DNA of 64,000 nucleotides from Paraburkholderia fungorum (GCF_900099835.1 NZ_FNKP01000001.1:248001-312000); one strand, 5' to 3'. Positions 45,682 through 55,156 are shown, numbered from the stretch's first letter. Notes: generated from the letters alone by a model not told the origin. Numbers and translations are program-made.

Positions 45682-46862
45682 GCGGCGTGATCCAGTTTGG
45701 TGGTGGGAGGAAGTTTTTGATCGTCGGAGCGCGACTTCCGGGCGCGGTCGTTTGGGCGTGGCGCAGCGCCGCCCGCATGCTGCGCCTCGTTGTCGAGCAG
45801 CGCGGCCTTGCGCGGCAAGCCCCAGCGATAACCCGCCAGCGCCCCGCCTTTCTGCACGACACGATGACACGGAATCGCCAGCGCGACCGGATTCGTCGCA
45901 CAGGCCGTCGCCACGGCGCGCACGGCACGCGGCGAGCCGATCGTTTCGGCGATCTGCGAATAACTGCGCGTTTCGCCGTACGGAATGCGCCGCAGCGCGT
46001 CCCACACGCGTTGCCGGAACGAGGTGGCGGCGATATCCAGCGGCAGGTCGAAGTCCTGACGCGTGCCGCGCAGATACGCGTCGATCTGCGCGATGAACGG
46101 CGCAAGCTGTTGGGCGTCGTCCAACACCTCTGCATTGGCGAACTCACCGCGCAATTCGTCGATCAGCGGAGTTTTCTCGTCGCCGAAACCGATTTTGCAG
46201 ATGCCTTTGCCGGTGGCCGCGACCAGCACGAAGCCAAGCGCGGTCGGCGCAATCGCATAGCGCACCGTCAGCCCCGCGCCCTTGCGACGATACGCGGACG
46301 GCGCCATGCCCAGTTCGGCGGGGGCGCTGTCGTACATCCGCGACGGCGAGCCGAAACCGGCGTCGAGCGTGGCGCGCGTGACGTCGGCACCGCTGCGAAG
46401 CGCGTCGCGCAACGCGGCGCCCCGTTGCGCCGCCTGATACTGACGCGGCGACACGCCAACGACGCGCTTGAACAGACGCTGCAGATGGAACGGGCTGACA
46501 TGCACGGCGTCGCTCAATTGCGCGAGCGTGAGGCGCTGCTGCGGATCGGCATCCAGCGCGGTGCACGCGCGCTTCACGATTTCGAGTTCGCGCGGCAGAC
46601 CGCCCGGCTGGCAGCGCTTGCAGTCGCGGAAACCAGCGGCGCGGGCGGCGTCGGCATCGGTGAAAAAAGCCACGTTCTCGCGACGCGGCTGACGCGACGC
46701 GCAAGACGGACGGCAGAACACGCCAGTCGTCTTGACTGCGTAGAAGAATGCGCCGTCGGCCTGCTGCTCGCGACGCGTGACGGCGGCCCAGCGCTCGTCG
46801 TCGGAAGTCCAGGCGGTGACGGGCTCGGTGTCAGTGTCGATGAAATCGGTGATGCCGTTCAT
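45678..46862 (-). CDS. ada: Ada: alkylation-response activator and O6-methylguanine-DNA methyltransferase
   Basis: 394 residues. The N-terminal zinc domain has four Cys, including the methyl acceptor, in GVFCRPSCASRQPRREN and FRDCKRCQPGG. An AraC-type helix-turn-helix follows (LAQLSDAVHVSPFHLQRLFK), then the methyltransferase domain with active site AIPCHRVVQ. It repairs methyl phosphotriesters and O6-methylguanine and, once methylated, activates ada-alkA. I start it at 46862; the frame opens with a TTG at 46901. Confidence 0.96.
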   Translation of the reverse strand: MNGITDFIDTDTEPVTAWTSDDERWAAVTRREQQADGAFFYAVKTTGVFCRPSCASRQPRRENVAFFTDADAARAAGFRDCKRCQPGGLPRELEIVKRACTALDADPQQRLTLAQLSDAVHVSPFHLQRLFKRVVGVSPRQYQAAQRGAALRDALRSGADVTRATLDAGFGSPSRMYDSAPAELGMAPSAYRRKGAGLTVRYAIAPTALGFVLVAATGKGICKIGFGDEKTPLIDELRGEFANAEVLDDAQQLAPFIAQIDAYLRGTRQDFDLPLDIAATSFRQRVWDALRRIPYGETRSYSQIAETIGSPRAVRAVATACATNPVALAIPCHRVVQKGGALAGYRWGLPRKAALLDNEAQHAGGAAPRPNDRARKSRSDDQKLPPTTKLDHAA

Positions 46863-47055
46863 GATGGTTTCCGATAGACGGTCGAGGTCGATGCTCACCA
46901 ATTTACGCGGTAAGCCAACACACTACGCCCCGGTTCTTGCTCTGTCATTCCGCGCTTCGTATCGACGGAAAGCCCCGTTGGGCGGGCCTCTTTGTCAAAC
47001 CTTGTCAAAAACTGCGACAATTTGGCCCAATATCGGGTTTTCCCTTAAAAAGTTA

Positions 47056-47084
47056 TTGCGTCGCACCAACCCCATGTGTATATT
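47056..47084 (+). promoter_or_regulatory. Promoter candidate for an sRNA
   Basis: A weak -35 (TTGCGT, 47056-47061), exactly 17 nt, then a good -10 (TATATT, 47079-47084). Transcription would start near 47091. The only thing between here and the terminator is the short transcript described next. Confidence 0.55.
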
Positions 47085-47090
47085 AGGAAC

Positions 47091-47153
47091 TGTCTCCTCC
47101 ATGTCTCCTCCTGATATGGATTCAGCCCGCTCCACATCGAGCGGGCTTTTTTT
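47091..47153 (+). ncRNA. Candidate small RNA with tandem anti-Shine-Dalgarno repeats
   Basis: A predicted transcript of about 63 nt. It begins with two direct copies of TGTCTCCTCC (47091-47100 and 47102-47111), continues with a short linker, and ends in a rho-independent terminator. No open reading frame or ribosome site is present. The UCCUCC cores are complementary to ribosome-binding sites and match the 16S anti-SD, the usual seed type of small C/U-rich regulatory RNAs. The promoter and orphan terminator fit a stand-alone gene. I recognise no named family. Confidence 0.55.
47124..47153 (+). terminator. Rho-independent terminator without an upstream protein gene
   Basis: AGCCCGCT (47124-47131), 8-nt loop, AGCGGGCT (47140-47147), then a T run to 47153. 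No forward-strand gene lies upstream for several kilobases, which is why I infer a small RNA. Confidence 0.9.
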
Positions 47154-47286
47154 CGTCTGTAGTTTCCGCATTTCACCGATTGATCCGGCCCTTCTGACCG
47201 TTTCAACTCGCGCGCCCGTGCAGCGCCGCCCAATCTTCTACACTGGCAATTCCATCCGTTCTGCGAAATAGCGAAGGGCGTGCGCC

Positions 47287-47712
47287 ATGAAAATCCACAT
47301 TCGCGAGATCGATCACGTTGTCATCCGGGCCACGGACGTCGCGGCCATGGCGCGTTTCTATTGCGATGTCCTCGGATGCAGCATCGAAAAAGAGCAGCGC
47401 GATCTGGGCCTGACGCAATTGCGCGCCGGCCGCTCGCTGATCGATTTGCTGCAGGTCGGCGCGAAGCTCGACCACGCCGAAAACGGCGTGCCCGGCGCGG
47501 GGCGGAATATGGATCACGTGTGTTTGCGCGTCGAATCGTTCGACGCCGACGCGCTGAAAGCGCATCTCGCCGCGCACGGCGCCCGACTGGGCGAACAAGG
47601 CGTGCGCTACGGAGCGGACGGTTTTGGGCCGTCGCTGTATCTGTTCGACCCCGAGGGCAATATGGTCGAACTGAAGGGGCCGCCGGAAGCGGCCCGCGTG
47701 ACGTCGATCTGA
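47287..47712 (+). CDS. VOC/glyoxalase-fold protein
   Basis: 141 residues. It has two beta-alpha-beta-beta-beta repeats with candidate metal ligands in EIDHVVIRATD, MDHVCLRVES and NMVELKGP. The family includes glyoxalases, dioxygenases and resistance proteins; nothing here selects one. GAAGGG precedes the start. It converges with the yaeQ gene (9-nt gap). Confidence 0.85.
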   Translation: MKIHIREIDHVVIRATDVAAMARFYCDVLGCSIEKEQRDLGLTQLRAGRSLIDLLQVGAKLDHAENGVPGAGRNMDHVCLRVESFDADALKAHLAAHGARLGEQGVRYGADGFGPSLYLFDPEGNMVELKGPPEAARVTSI

Positions 47713-47721
47713 GCGATCAGA

Positions 47722-48276
47722 TCACGCGTTGGCGGGTTCCTTCAACACCGTCCACTCGATCTTCACCGCGTCCGCGTCGGCGCTGCCGAGCCAGGCTTCG
47801 CCGTCCTGCACCGTGCATTGCAGACGCATCGTGCGTTCTGCCAGCGAGCCGAGCGACGCAGCGATGTCCTCGCCGAGCGACCACACCGTCACGTTGCGCA
47901 TGCGCTCAACCTTGCTGCGCACGCCTTGCCACCAGATGTCCGAAGTCCGGCCGCCATAAGCGATCACGATTACTTCATTCGAGCGTCCGCTCGCCTTCGC
48001 AATCCGCCGTTCGTCCGGCTGACCGACTTCGATCCACGTTTCGATCGCGCCGGTCAGGTCCTTCTGCCACAAATCGGGCTCGTCGACATCCGACAAACCT
48101 TTGCAGAATTCGAGGCGTTCCTGCGCGAACAGCGCGAACGCGGCGACGCGGACCATCATCCGTTCGTCGGTTTCGGAGGGATGGCGGGCGATCGTCAGCG
48201 AATGGTCGGCGTAATAGTGCCGGTCCATGTTGGCGATCTGCAGTTCCGCCTTGTAAATCGTCGATTTGAGAGCCAT
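47722..48276 (-). CDS. YaeQ family protein
   Basis: 184 residues, matching the family length. It starts MALKSTIYKAELQIANMDRH and contains ARHPSETDERMMVRVAAFAL, both diagnostic of YaeQ. The fold is related to PD-(D/E)XK nucleases; the cellular role is unclear, and genetic data link some homologues to transcription elongation. The start at 48276 is chosen by homology; the frame is open to 48366. No clear ribosome site. Confidence 0.9.
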   Translation of the reverse strand: MALKSTIYKAELQIANMDRHYYADHSLTIARHPSETDERMMVRVAAFALFAQERLEFCKGLSDVDEPDLWQKDLTGAIETWIEVGQPDERRIAKASGRSNEVIVIAYGGRTSDIWWQGVRSKVERMRNVTVWSLGEDIAASLGSLAERTMRLQCTVQDGEAWLGSADADAVKIEWTVLKEPANA

Positions 48277-48419
48277 GCCGTTACTAAACCAGGCGCTCGC
48301 TCCACCGGAGCGAACAGAAAAAGAATCGTCGACGGCGCGTTGCCGTTTTCCGTGTTTGTTGTACATCGCTGGTTCCTCCCCGAGCCGTTAAGCGGCCGTC
48401 ATACGTGGGAAGGAAGCAT

Positions 48420-49397
48420 TTATCGCGCCACTGCCGCCTCGGAGGGGGTGCCGTAGACCTCGGCGGCGGCTTCCCGCAAGGCATCGAGCACGACGGAGGC
48501 CGCCGGCGAAAGCAGATGCGACTGGCGCGTGATGATACCGAATGTATCCATCCTGCACGGTAAATCGATCAGAATACGCTTCAGCACTCCGTACTGTTGG
48601 TACTGACGCGCCACTTCGTCAGGTAAAACCGCCAACATGTCGCTTTGAAGAAGGAGGCTCGAAATCGCCAGAAAATTGTTCGTATTGACCACGTTTTGCG
48701 GCGGATTCAGCCCGATTTGCGAAAACACCAGATCAAAGCGATGGCGCAGAACGCTGCCCGGCGGGTGCAAAACCCAGCTTGCGTTGACGATTCCGCGCAG
48801 TGTCAAACCTGTCTCATTTTCGAGAGGATGGCCGGGCCGCGCGACCACGCAGAGCGGTTCGTCGGCGAGCGGTTCGTAGCGAACCTCGGCCTTGAACTGG
48901 TTTTGCCGCTCCAAAACCCGGCCGATCATGATGTCGAGTTCGCCTTCCGCGAGCCGCGGCAGCATCACATCCGAGGTTTCGACCTCGGTCCAGATCTGCA
49001 ATTGTGGATAACGTTCTTTCACGCTGGCGATCGCGCGCGGCACCATCGTCGCGGCCGCGGCGGCAATCACGCCGATCCGCACCTGCCCGGCGAGCCCGGC
49101 GCGCAGCGCGGAGATTTCATCGTGTGCGTGGCTCAGGTTCGACAGCACCATGCGCGCGTGCCGGATCATCACTTCGCCATATAACGTGGCGTGCATACCG
49201 TGCGGCGTCCGGTCGAACAGGCTGACCTCCAGCATGTCCTCCAGTTCTTTCAGCAGACGCGACGCAGCCGGCTGCGTCATGCCGAGCACGTCGGCGGCCC
49301 GCCGCACGTTGCCCTCCTCTTCCATTGCCGCCAACAGCAGCAACTGGCGCGTCTTGAGCCGCGCCCGCACGAACCAGTTCGAATAGCTACGCGTCAT
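48420..49397 (-). CDS. LysR-family regulator of the sugar cluster (GbpR-like)
   Basis: 325 residues. The helix-turn-helix is RQLLLLAAMEEEGNVRRAAD, then MTQPAASRLLKELEDMLEV. The ligand domain has GQVRIGVIAAAAATMVPRAI. It resembles GbpR-type regulators that control sugar-binding protein genes. It is divergent from the aldehyde dehydrogenase-like gene and araFGH, with a good dyad between. GGAGA precedes the start. Confidence 0.92.
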   Translation of the reverse strand: MTRSYSNWFVRARLKTRQLLLLAAMEEEGNVRRAADVLGMTQPAASRLLKELEDMLEVSLFDRTPHGMHATLYGEVMIRHARMVLSNLSHAHDEISALRAGLAGQVRIGVIAAAAATMVPRAIASVKERYPQLQIWTEVETSDVMLPRLAEGELDIMIGRVLERQNQFKAEVRYEPLADEPLCVVARPGHPLENETGLTLRGIVNASWVLHPPGSVLRHRFDLVFSQIGLNPPQNVVNTNNFLAISSLLLQSDMLAVLPDEVARQYQQYGVLKRILIDLPCRMDTFGIITRQSHLLSPAASVVLDALREAAAEVYGTPSEAAVAR

Positions 49398-49474
49398 GCA
49401 TGTCTCCGAGCTTTTTTGGTGAACGGTTTAACGCCGATCCGCCGGAAGCTTTATCCCGGTCAGGCTCCATGATG

Positions 49475-49500
49475 CCATACCAGAATTGATATCTGGATGG
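49475..49500. promoter_or_regulatory. Dyad operator for the LysR regulator
   Basis: CCATACCAGA at 49475-49484 and TCTGGATGG at 49492-49500 form an inverted repeat with a 7-nt AT-rich centre (one extra base in the left arm). Spacing suits a LysR T-N11-A site. It lies 77 nt from the regulator start and 83 nt from the dehydrogenase start. Confidence 0.6.
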
Positions 49501-49583
49501 CCTAAAAAGGGATTGGAAAGTTATTGGGGCCGCTCATACCATTCGTGGACTTTCCGAGCTTCCCACATGCCCCCATTCCGTCG

Positions 49584-51032
49584 ATGAACCGCGATCCACT
49601 CGTTCCGCTGGTTGCCAGTCCGTTTCGCCATTACATCAATGGCGGATGGGAGACGGGCGCGACCACGGGCGTGTCGTTCAATCCGTCGGATCTGGACGAG
49701 CCGGTCGGCGAGTACGTTCGCGCCGACGTGCGCCAGACCGATGCGGCCATCGAAGCCGCGCACGCGGCGTTTCGCGAGTGGTCGCTGGCGTCGGCGCAGC
49801 GTCGCGCGGATGCGCTCGACGCCATCGGCACAGAAATGCTGGCGCGGCGCGACGAACTCGGCCGGCTGCTCGCGCGCGAGGTCGGCAAAACGCTGCCCGA
49901 GGCCACCGCCGAGGCGACCCGCGCGGGGCAGATTTTCAAGCAGTTCGCGGCTGAAGCGTTGCGGGCGTTCGCCGAACCGGTGGCGTCGGCGCGTGCCGAT
50001 ATCGAGATCGACGTGACGCGCGAACCGCTTGGCGTAGTCGGCATCATCACGCCGTGGAGCGCGCCGCTGGCGATTGCCGCAGCGAAGATCGGCGCTGCGA
50101 TCGCTCACGGCAATTGCGTGGTGTTCAAACCGGCTGAATCGGCGCCGGCCTGCGCGGCGGCGCTGGCGTCGATCGTCAGCCGCGCGGGTTTGCCCGCCGG
50201 CGTGTTCAATCTCGTGATGGGCAGCGGCCGGCAGGTCGGCAAACGGATCGTCGCGAATCCGCTGGTCGCGGCGATCAGCCTGACCGGATCGGCGGAAACC
50301 GGCTCGCGCGTGCTGCAAGTCGCCGCCGCTCGCCAGGCACGTGTGCAACTCGAGATGGGCGGCAAGAATCCGTTCGTCGTGCTGGCCGACGCCGATCTCG
50401 ACGGCGCCGTCGATGCCGCGCTGAACGGCGCCTATGGCTCGGCCGGTCAACGCAGCACGGCATCGGCGCGGCTGATCGTCGAACGCGCGGTGTTCGAGCC
50501 GTTTGTCGCGGCGTTGCAGGCAAAACTCGCCAGGCTTTCCGTCGATCACGCGTTGAAGCACGGCACCGATATCGGCCCGGTCGCCAACGCCGCGCAACTG
50601 GAGCGTCACCTCGACTACGTGAAGATCGGCCAGCAGGAAGGCGCGCAACTGTTGCACGGCGGCGTTCAGCTGGAGCGCGCGACGCGTGGTTACTTCTTCG
50701 AACCGGCGCTGTTCGTCGGCGAACCTGAACACCGCATTGCGCGGGAAGAGATTTTCGGGCCGCTCGCCGTCGTGCTGCGCGCGGACGATTACGAGCACGC
50801 GCTGCATCTGGCGAACGACACCACCTACGGCCTTTGCGCGGGAATCTGCACGCGCTCGCTCAGCCGCGCGCGGCATTTTCGCCGTCATGCGCAAAGCGGC
50901 CTGGTGACGATCAATCTGCCGACGACCGCCGTCGAACATCACGCGCCGGGTGGCGGCCGCAAGGCCTCGGCGTACGGCGCGACCGACGCGGCCTTCTGGA
51001 CGGCCGTGAAAACGGCCTACGTGGCGGGCTGA
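49584..51032 (+). CDS. Aldehyde dehydrogenase-family protein lacking catalytic Cys and Asn
   Basis: 482 residues, closest in form to alpha-ketoglutarate-semialdehyde dehydrogenases of nonphosphorylative pentose pathways (C-terminal VEHHAPGGGRKASAYG). NAD-site residues are kept: GNCVVFKPAES, SLTGSAETG, the general-base Glu in QLEMGGKNP and EIFGP. But the catalytic Cys position is Ser291 (GSAGQRSTASA, codon AGC at 50454-50456), and the oxyanion Asn of TPWNFP is Ser159 (TPWSAP, codon 50058-50060). It may be a pseudoenzyme or work on other chemistry. Start uncertain: ATG 49584 has no ribosome site; a TTG at 49524 follows GGAAAG. Confidence 0.88.
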   Translation: MNRDPLVPLVASPFRHYINGGWETGATTGVSFNPSDLDEPVGEYVRADVRQTDAAIEAAHAAFREWSLASAQRRADALDAIGTEMLARRDELGRLLAREVGKTLPEATAEATRAGQIFKQFAAEALRAFAEPVASARADIEIDVTREPLGVVGIITPWSAPLAIAAAKIGAAIAHGNCVVFKPAESAPACAAALASIVSRAGLPAGVFNLVMGSGRQVGKRIVANPLVAAISLTGSAETGSRVLQVAAARQARVQLEMGGKNPFVVLADADLDGAVDAALNGAYGSAGQRSTASARLIVERAVFEPFVAALQAKLARLSVDHALKHGTDIGPVANAAQLERHLDYVKIGQQEGAQLLHGGVQLERATRGYFFEPALFVGEPEHRIAREEIFGPLAVVLRADDYEHALHLANDTTYGLCAGICTRSLSRARHFRRHAQSGLVTINLPTTAVEHHAPGGGRKASAYGATDAAFWTAVKTAYVAG

Positions 51033-51362
51033 TCGTGACGCGTGCTGTCTGCGCCGCCCGCGCCGTCCGTGTCGCCATTCGCGTTGCCGCGCACGGCGTC
51101 GTTGCCTGCCAGGCGACGCGGCCCGGCGCCGATTTACTGCTTGCCGCGCGACGTGACACGAGAAACGCCACGCCGCGCGTCGCTTACCCACGCTCCGGCT
51201 AACACCGCCGGGCATGGCCCCCGCTGCGAAAAATGAAATCAAAGCAGCTTTTCAACCTCAGCAACCACGATGTATGCGACGGGAGCAAGTGATTTGCGTG
51301 AGACAGGGGCAACCCGCCGATCGACCGCAAAAGCGCCGATTCCAGATCAACAGGAGACAGAA
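51033..51362. other. Gap upstream of araF
   Basis: 330 nt with no gene. It may hold an araF promoter; I see only a short dyad AAAGC-A-GCTTT at 51241-51251. Confidence 0.35.
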
Positions 51363-52367
51363 ATGACCAGCAAGCTTCGCCGTTTGACCCTTACCGCCAT
51401 CGCGGCCGCCGCCCTCGCCGCTCCGTTTGCCGCGCAGCTTTCCGCCCACGCGGATCAGCCGCTCAAAGTCGGCTTCCTCGTGAAGATGCCGGAACAGGCG
51501 TGGTTCATCAACGAACAGAAAGCCGCGACGGCGCTCGGCCAGAAGGACGGCTTCACGGTCGTCAACATCGGCACGCCGGATGGCGAAAAAGTGCTGGCCG
51601 CGATCGACAACCTCGGCGCACAAGGCGCGCAAGGCTTCGTGATCTGCGCACCCGACGTACGTCTCGGACCGGCGATTCAGGCGCGTGCGAAACGCTACAA
51701 CATGAAGTTCGTCACCGTCGACGATCAGCTGGTCGACTCCACCGGCAAGCCGCTCGCGAACGTGCCGCATCTGGGCATGTCTGCGTTCAAGATCGGCAAT
51801 CAGGTCGGCACGGCGATCTCCGAGGAAATGAAGCGTCGCGGCTGGAAGCCTGAAGAAGTCGGCGCGCTGCGCATCACGAACTACGAACTGCCGACCGCGA
51901 AACTGCGCACCGACGGCGCAACGCAAACGCTGCTGGCCGGCGGCTTCAAGAAGGAAAACATTTTCGACGCGCCGCAAAAGACGACCGATGACGAAGGCGG
52001 CTTCAACGCATCGTCGCCGGTGCTCGCGCAGCATCCGAACATCAAGAAGTGGGTGATCTTCGCGCTCAACGAAGAAAGCGTGCTGGGCGGCGTGCGCGCG
52101 ACCGAGCAGCTGCACATTCCGGCAGCGGACGTGATCGGCGTCGGCATCAACGGTGCGGGCGAAGCGTTCGCCGAGTTCCAGAAGAAGGAACCGACGGGCT
52201 TCTACGGCACGATCGCCGTCAGCTCGACGAACCACGGCAAGGACAGCACGGAAAACCTGGTCGAGTGGATCAAGGCCGGCAAGCAGCCGCCCGCCGATAC
52301 GCAAACCACCGGCAAGCTGATGGTGCGCAGCAACTGGCAGGACGTTCGCAAGGAACTCGGTATTTAA
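51363..52367 (+). CDS. araF: L-arabinose-type ABC transporter periplasmic binding protein
   Basis: 334 residues, with a signal peptide (about 1-31, ending AHA). The mature start [20 protein letters not shown] and later [34 protein letters not shown] and [13 protein letters not shown] follow E. coli AraF closely. It binds arabinose (possibly galactose or fucose) in the periplasm for AraGH. AGGAGA precedes the start. It is followed by a hairpin region and araG. Confidence 0.93.
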   Translation: MTSKLRRLTLTAIAAAALAAPFAAQLSAHADQPLKVGFLVKMPEQAWFINEQKAATALGQKDGFTVVNIGTPDGEKVLAAIDNLGAQGAQGFVICAPDVRLGPAIQARAKRYNMKFVTVDDQLVDSTGKPLANVPHLGMSAFKIGNQVGTAISEEMKRRGWKPEEVGALRITNYELPTAKLRTDGATQTLLAGGFKKENIFDAPQKTTDDEGGFNASSPVLAQHPNIKKWVIFALNEESVLGGVRATEQLHIPAADVIGVGINGAGEAFAEFQKKEPTGFYGTIAVSSTNHGKDSTENLVEWIKAGKQPPADTQTTGKLMVRSNWQDVRKELGI

Positions 52368-52409
52368 GCGGGCCATCAGCGGAAATAAGCAGGATAGCGA
52401 AGCAAGACG

Positions 52410-52469
52410 GCGGAGCCTGACTCCGCAAGTTGCGGGCCGTGCGCGCGTGGAGGCGCAAGCGGCCCGCAA
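52410..52469 (+). repeat. Double hairpin between araF and araG
   Basis: GCGGAG/CTCCGC (52410-52426) and TTGCGGGCC (52430-52438) with GGCCCGCAA (52461-52469). No T run follows. Placed between the binding-protein and ATPase genes, it likely stabilises the upstream mRNA so that more binding protein is made. Confidence 0.55.
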
Positions 52470-52497
52470 AGTTGTTCACCAGCTTGAGGTTTTTCCA

Positions 52498-54072
52498 ATG
52501 ATGTCCTCACACACAGAGTCTTCCGGCGACGCATCGGTGTCGGCTTCGGCGGCCGCATTGGCGCCCTCGCCTGCGTTCGAGTCCGGCGCGGAACCGTATC
52601 TGCAACTCGACGGCATCACCGTGCGTTTTCCCGGCGTGCTCGCGCTCGATCAGGTTTCGCTGGAAGTGCGGCGCGGCGAAGTCCATGGTCTGATGGGCGA
52701 AAACGGCGCGGGCAAGTCGACCTTGCTGAAGGTGCTGTCCGGCGTGAATCAGCCGGCGGCCGGCACGTTGTCGCTGGGCGGCGTCGAACAGCAATTCACG
52801 ACGACCAAGGCCGCCATCGAGGCGGGCGTCGCGATCATCTATCAGGAACTGCACCTGGTGCCGGAATTGACCGTTGCCGAGAACCTGATGCTCGGCGCGC
52901 TGCCCAACCGCTTCGGCGTACTCGACGAAAAGGCGCTGGTGTCGCGCGCGATGCGCGAACTGGAACGGCTCGGCGAAAAGATCGATCCGTCGCAGCAGGT
53001 GAAGAATCTGTCGATCGGACAGCGGCAGATGATCGAAATCGGCAAGGCGCTGATGCGCGACGCGCGCGTGATTGCATTCGACGAACCGACGAGTTCGCTG
53101 TCGTCGCGCGAAACCACGCAGTTGTTCCGGATCATTCGCGCGTTGCGGGCCGAGGGGCGCGCGATCATTTACGTCACGCACCGGATGGAAGAAGTCTACG
53201 AACTGTGCGACCGCGTGACGGTGTTTCGCGACGGCCGCCGCATCGATACGTTCGAAGCAGGCGCGGGACTCGACCGCGAGCGTCTGATTAGCTGCATGGT
53301 GGGCCGCTCGATTGCGGACGTGTACGGCTATCGCTCGCGAGAACTCGGCGACGTGCAACTCGCCGTCAAGGACCTGATGGGACGCGGCTTGCGCGAACCG
53401 GCTTCGTTTTCGGCGCGCAAGGGCGAGATCGTCGGCTTTTTTGGGCTGGTCGGCGCGGGCCGGTCCGAATTGATGAAGCTGATCTACGGCGCGGTCAAAC
53501 CGGCTGCCGGCGAGATCACGCTCAAAGGCAAACCGGTGCGCTTCTCGACCCCGCGCGATGCGGTGCGTGCGGGCGTCGCGCTGTGTCCGGAAGATCGCAA
53601 GCAGGAAGGCATTGTGTCGATCGCGTCGGTGTCGGACAACCTCAACATCAGTTGCCGCCGCCACTTCAGCCGCTTCAACGTGCTCAACGGCCGCAAGGAA
53701 GCGCAGACCGCGAAGGAGTTCATCGCCAAGCTCGCGATCAAGACGCGTAACGGCGACACGCCGATCGGCACGCTGTCGGGCGGCAATCAGCAGAAAGTGA
53801 TTCTGTCGCGCTGGCTCGCCGAAGAGATCGACGTGTTCCTGATGGACGAACCGACGCGCGGCATCGACGTCGGCGCGCGCAGCGAAATTTACGGGCTGCT
53901 GTATGGGCTGGCCGAAGCGGGCCGCACGGTGATCGTCGTGTCGAGCGATCTGGCCGAGGTGATCGGCGTGGCGGATCGCGTGATCGTGATGAAGGAAGGC
54001 TGCATCGTCGGCGATCTGCCGAAAGCGCAAGCCACGCCCGATGCGCTGATCAAGCTCGCCCTGCCCCGCTGA
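52498..54072 (+). CDS. araG: Arabinose-type ABC transporter ATP-binding protein
   Basis: 524 residues with two ABC domains. The first has Walker [15 protein letters not shown] and signature [10 protein letters not shown]. The second has the degenerate P-loop [12 protein letters not shown] and signature [14 protein letters not shown], the normal state in this sugar family. An N-terminal Ala/Ser-rich extension of about 30 residues precedes the first domain. GAGG precedes the start at 52498, with a second ATG 3 nt on. Confidence 0.93.
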   Translation: MMSSHTESSGDASVSASAAALAPSPAFESGAEPYLQLDGITVRFPGVLALDQVSLEVRRGEVHGLMGENGAGKSTLLKVLSGVNQPAAGTLSLGGVEQQFTTTKAAIEAGVAIIYQELHLVPELTVAENLMLGALPNRFGVLDEKALVSRAMRELERLGEKIDPSQQVKNLSIGQRQMIEIGKALMRDARVIAFDEPTSSLSSRETTQLFRIIRALRAEGRAIIYVTHRMEEVYELCDRVTVFRDGRRIDTFEAGAGLDRERLISCMVGRSIADVYGYRSRELGDVQLAVKDLMGRGLREPASFSARKGEIVGFFGLVGAGRSELMKLIYGAVKPAAGEITLKGKPVRFSTPRDAVRAGVALCPEDRKQEGIVSIASVSDNLNISCRRHFSRFNVLNGRKEAQTAKEFIAKLAIKTRNGDTPIGTLSGGNQQKVILSRWLAEEIDVFLMDEPTRGIDVGARSEIYGLLYGLAEAGRTVIVVSSDLAEVIGVADRVIVMKEGCIVGDLPKAQATPDALIKLALPR

Positions 54073-54151
54073 CCTCGCTACACATTCGACACAACACAAC
54101 ACGACTCAGGCCAAAGCAATTGAATCGCGCCATTGAAATGGAATAAACATC

Positions 54152-55156
54152 ATGAATACACCTTCGACCGATTCCTCGACCCCAGCGGTCGCGTCTGCCG
54201 GCATAAGCGCGCGCGCGGCGCGCACGTGGGATCTGATCAACAAGTCCGGCATTGTGATGGTGTTCATCATCCTGTTCGCGGTGCTGTCGTTCACCGTGCC
54301 GGACTTTCTCAGCTCGCGCAATATTCAGGGCTTGCTGCTTTCCGTCACGCTGATCGGCTCGATCTCCGTCACGATGATGTTCGTGCTCGCGCTGGGCGAA
54401 GTCGATTTGTCGGTGGCGTCGATCGTCGCGTTCGCGGGCGTGGTGGCGTCCACGTTGATCACCGCGACGCATAGCGTGCTGCTCGGTGTCGCAGCCGGCG
54501 TGCTGGCCGGGGGCGCGGTCGGTCTCTTCAACGGCGTGCTGGTCGCGCGCTACAAGATCAACTCGCTGATCGTCACGCTCGCGATGATGGAGGTCGTACG
54601 CGGCCTCGCGTTCATCACGTCGAACGGCGACGCGGTGATGATTTCCGAAGAGCGTTTCTTCGACCTCGGCGGCGGCTCGTTCCTCGGCATTTCGTATCCG
54701 ATCTGGAGCAACATCGTCGGCTTCGTGCTGTTCGGCTTTCTGCTGAAGAAGACCGTGTTCGGCAAGAACGTGCTGGCCGTCGGCGGCAATAGCGAAGCGG
54801 CGTTGCTCGCGGGTTTGCCGGTGACGCGCATCAAGATCACGGTGTTCGTGCTGCAGGGTCTCGTGACCGGCTTCGCGGGCGTGATGCTCGCCTCGCGGAT
54901 GAGCCTCGGCGACCCGAAGACCTCGGTCGGTCTCGAACTCGGCGTGATTTCCGCGTGCGTGCTGGGCGGCGTCTCGCTGACCGGCGGTGTCGCGACGATT
55001 TCGGGCGTGCTGGTCGGCGTGCTGATCATGGGTTCGGTGCAGGACGCAATGAGCCTGCTGAACGTGCCGACCTTTTATCAATACCTGATTCGTGGCGGCA
55101 TTCTGCTGCTGGCGGTGCTGTTCGACCAGTTCCGCCGCAGCAAGCGCGTGCATTGA
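54152..55156 (+). CDS. araH: Arabinose-type ABC transporter permease
   Basis: 334 residues with 8-10 hydrophobic segments. It has the sugar-permease features FLSSRNIQGLLLSVTLIGSI, LALGEVDLSVASIVAFAGVV and GGVSLTGGVATISGVLVGVL. It forms the inner-membrane channel with AraG and AraF. It is the last gene of the unit, 79 nt after araG and before a strong terminator. No pentose dehydrogenase, lactonase or dehydratase follows within the window. Confidence 0.93.
   Translation: MNTPSTDSSTPAVASAGISARAARTWDLINKSGIVMVFIILFAVLSFTVPDFLSSRNIQGLLLSVTLIGSISVTMMFVLALGEVDLSVASIVAFAGVVASTLITATHSVLLGVAAGVLAGGAVGLFNGVLVARYKINSLIVTLAMMEVVRGLAFITSNGDAVMISEERFFDLGGGSFLGISYPIWSNIVGFVLFGFLLKKTVFGKNVLAVGGNSEAALLAGLPVTRIKITVFVLQGLVTGFAGVMLASRMSLGDPKTSVGLELGVISACVLGGVSLTGGVATISGVLVGVLIMGSVQDAMSLLNVPTFYQYLIRGGILLLAVLFDQFRRSKRVH

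Noticed and set aside
49521..51242. A 573-residue reverse-strand open frame across the aldehyde dehydrogenase-like gene
   Set aside because: Shadow of the forward gene; composition is Arg/Gln/His-heavy with no known domain.
52507..54102. A 531-residue reverse-strand open frame across araG
   Set aside because: Antisense shadow of a clear ABC ATPase; no start signal.
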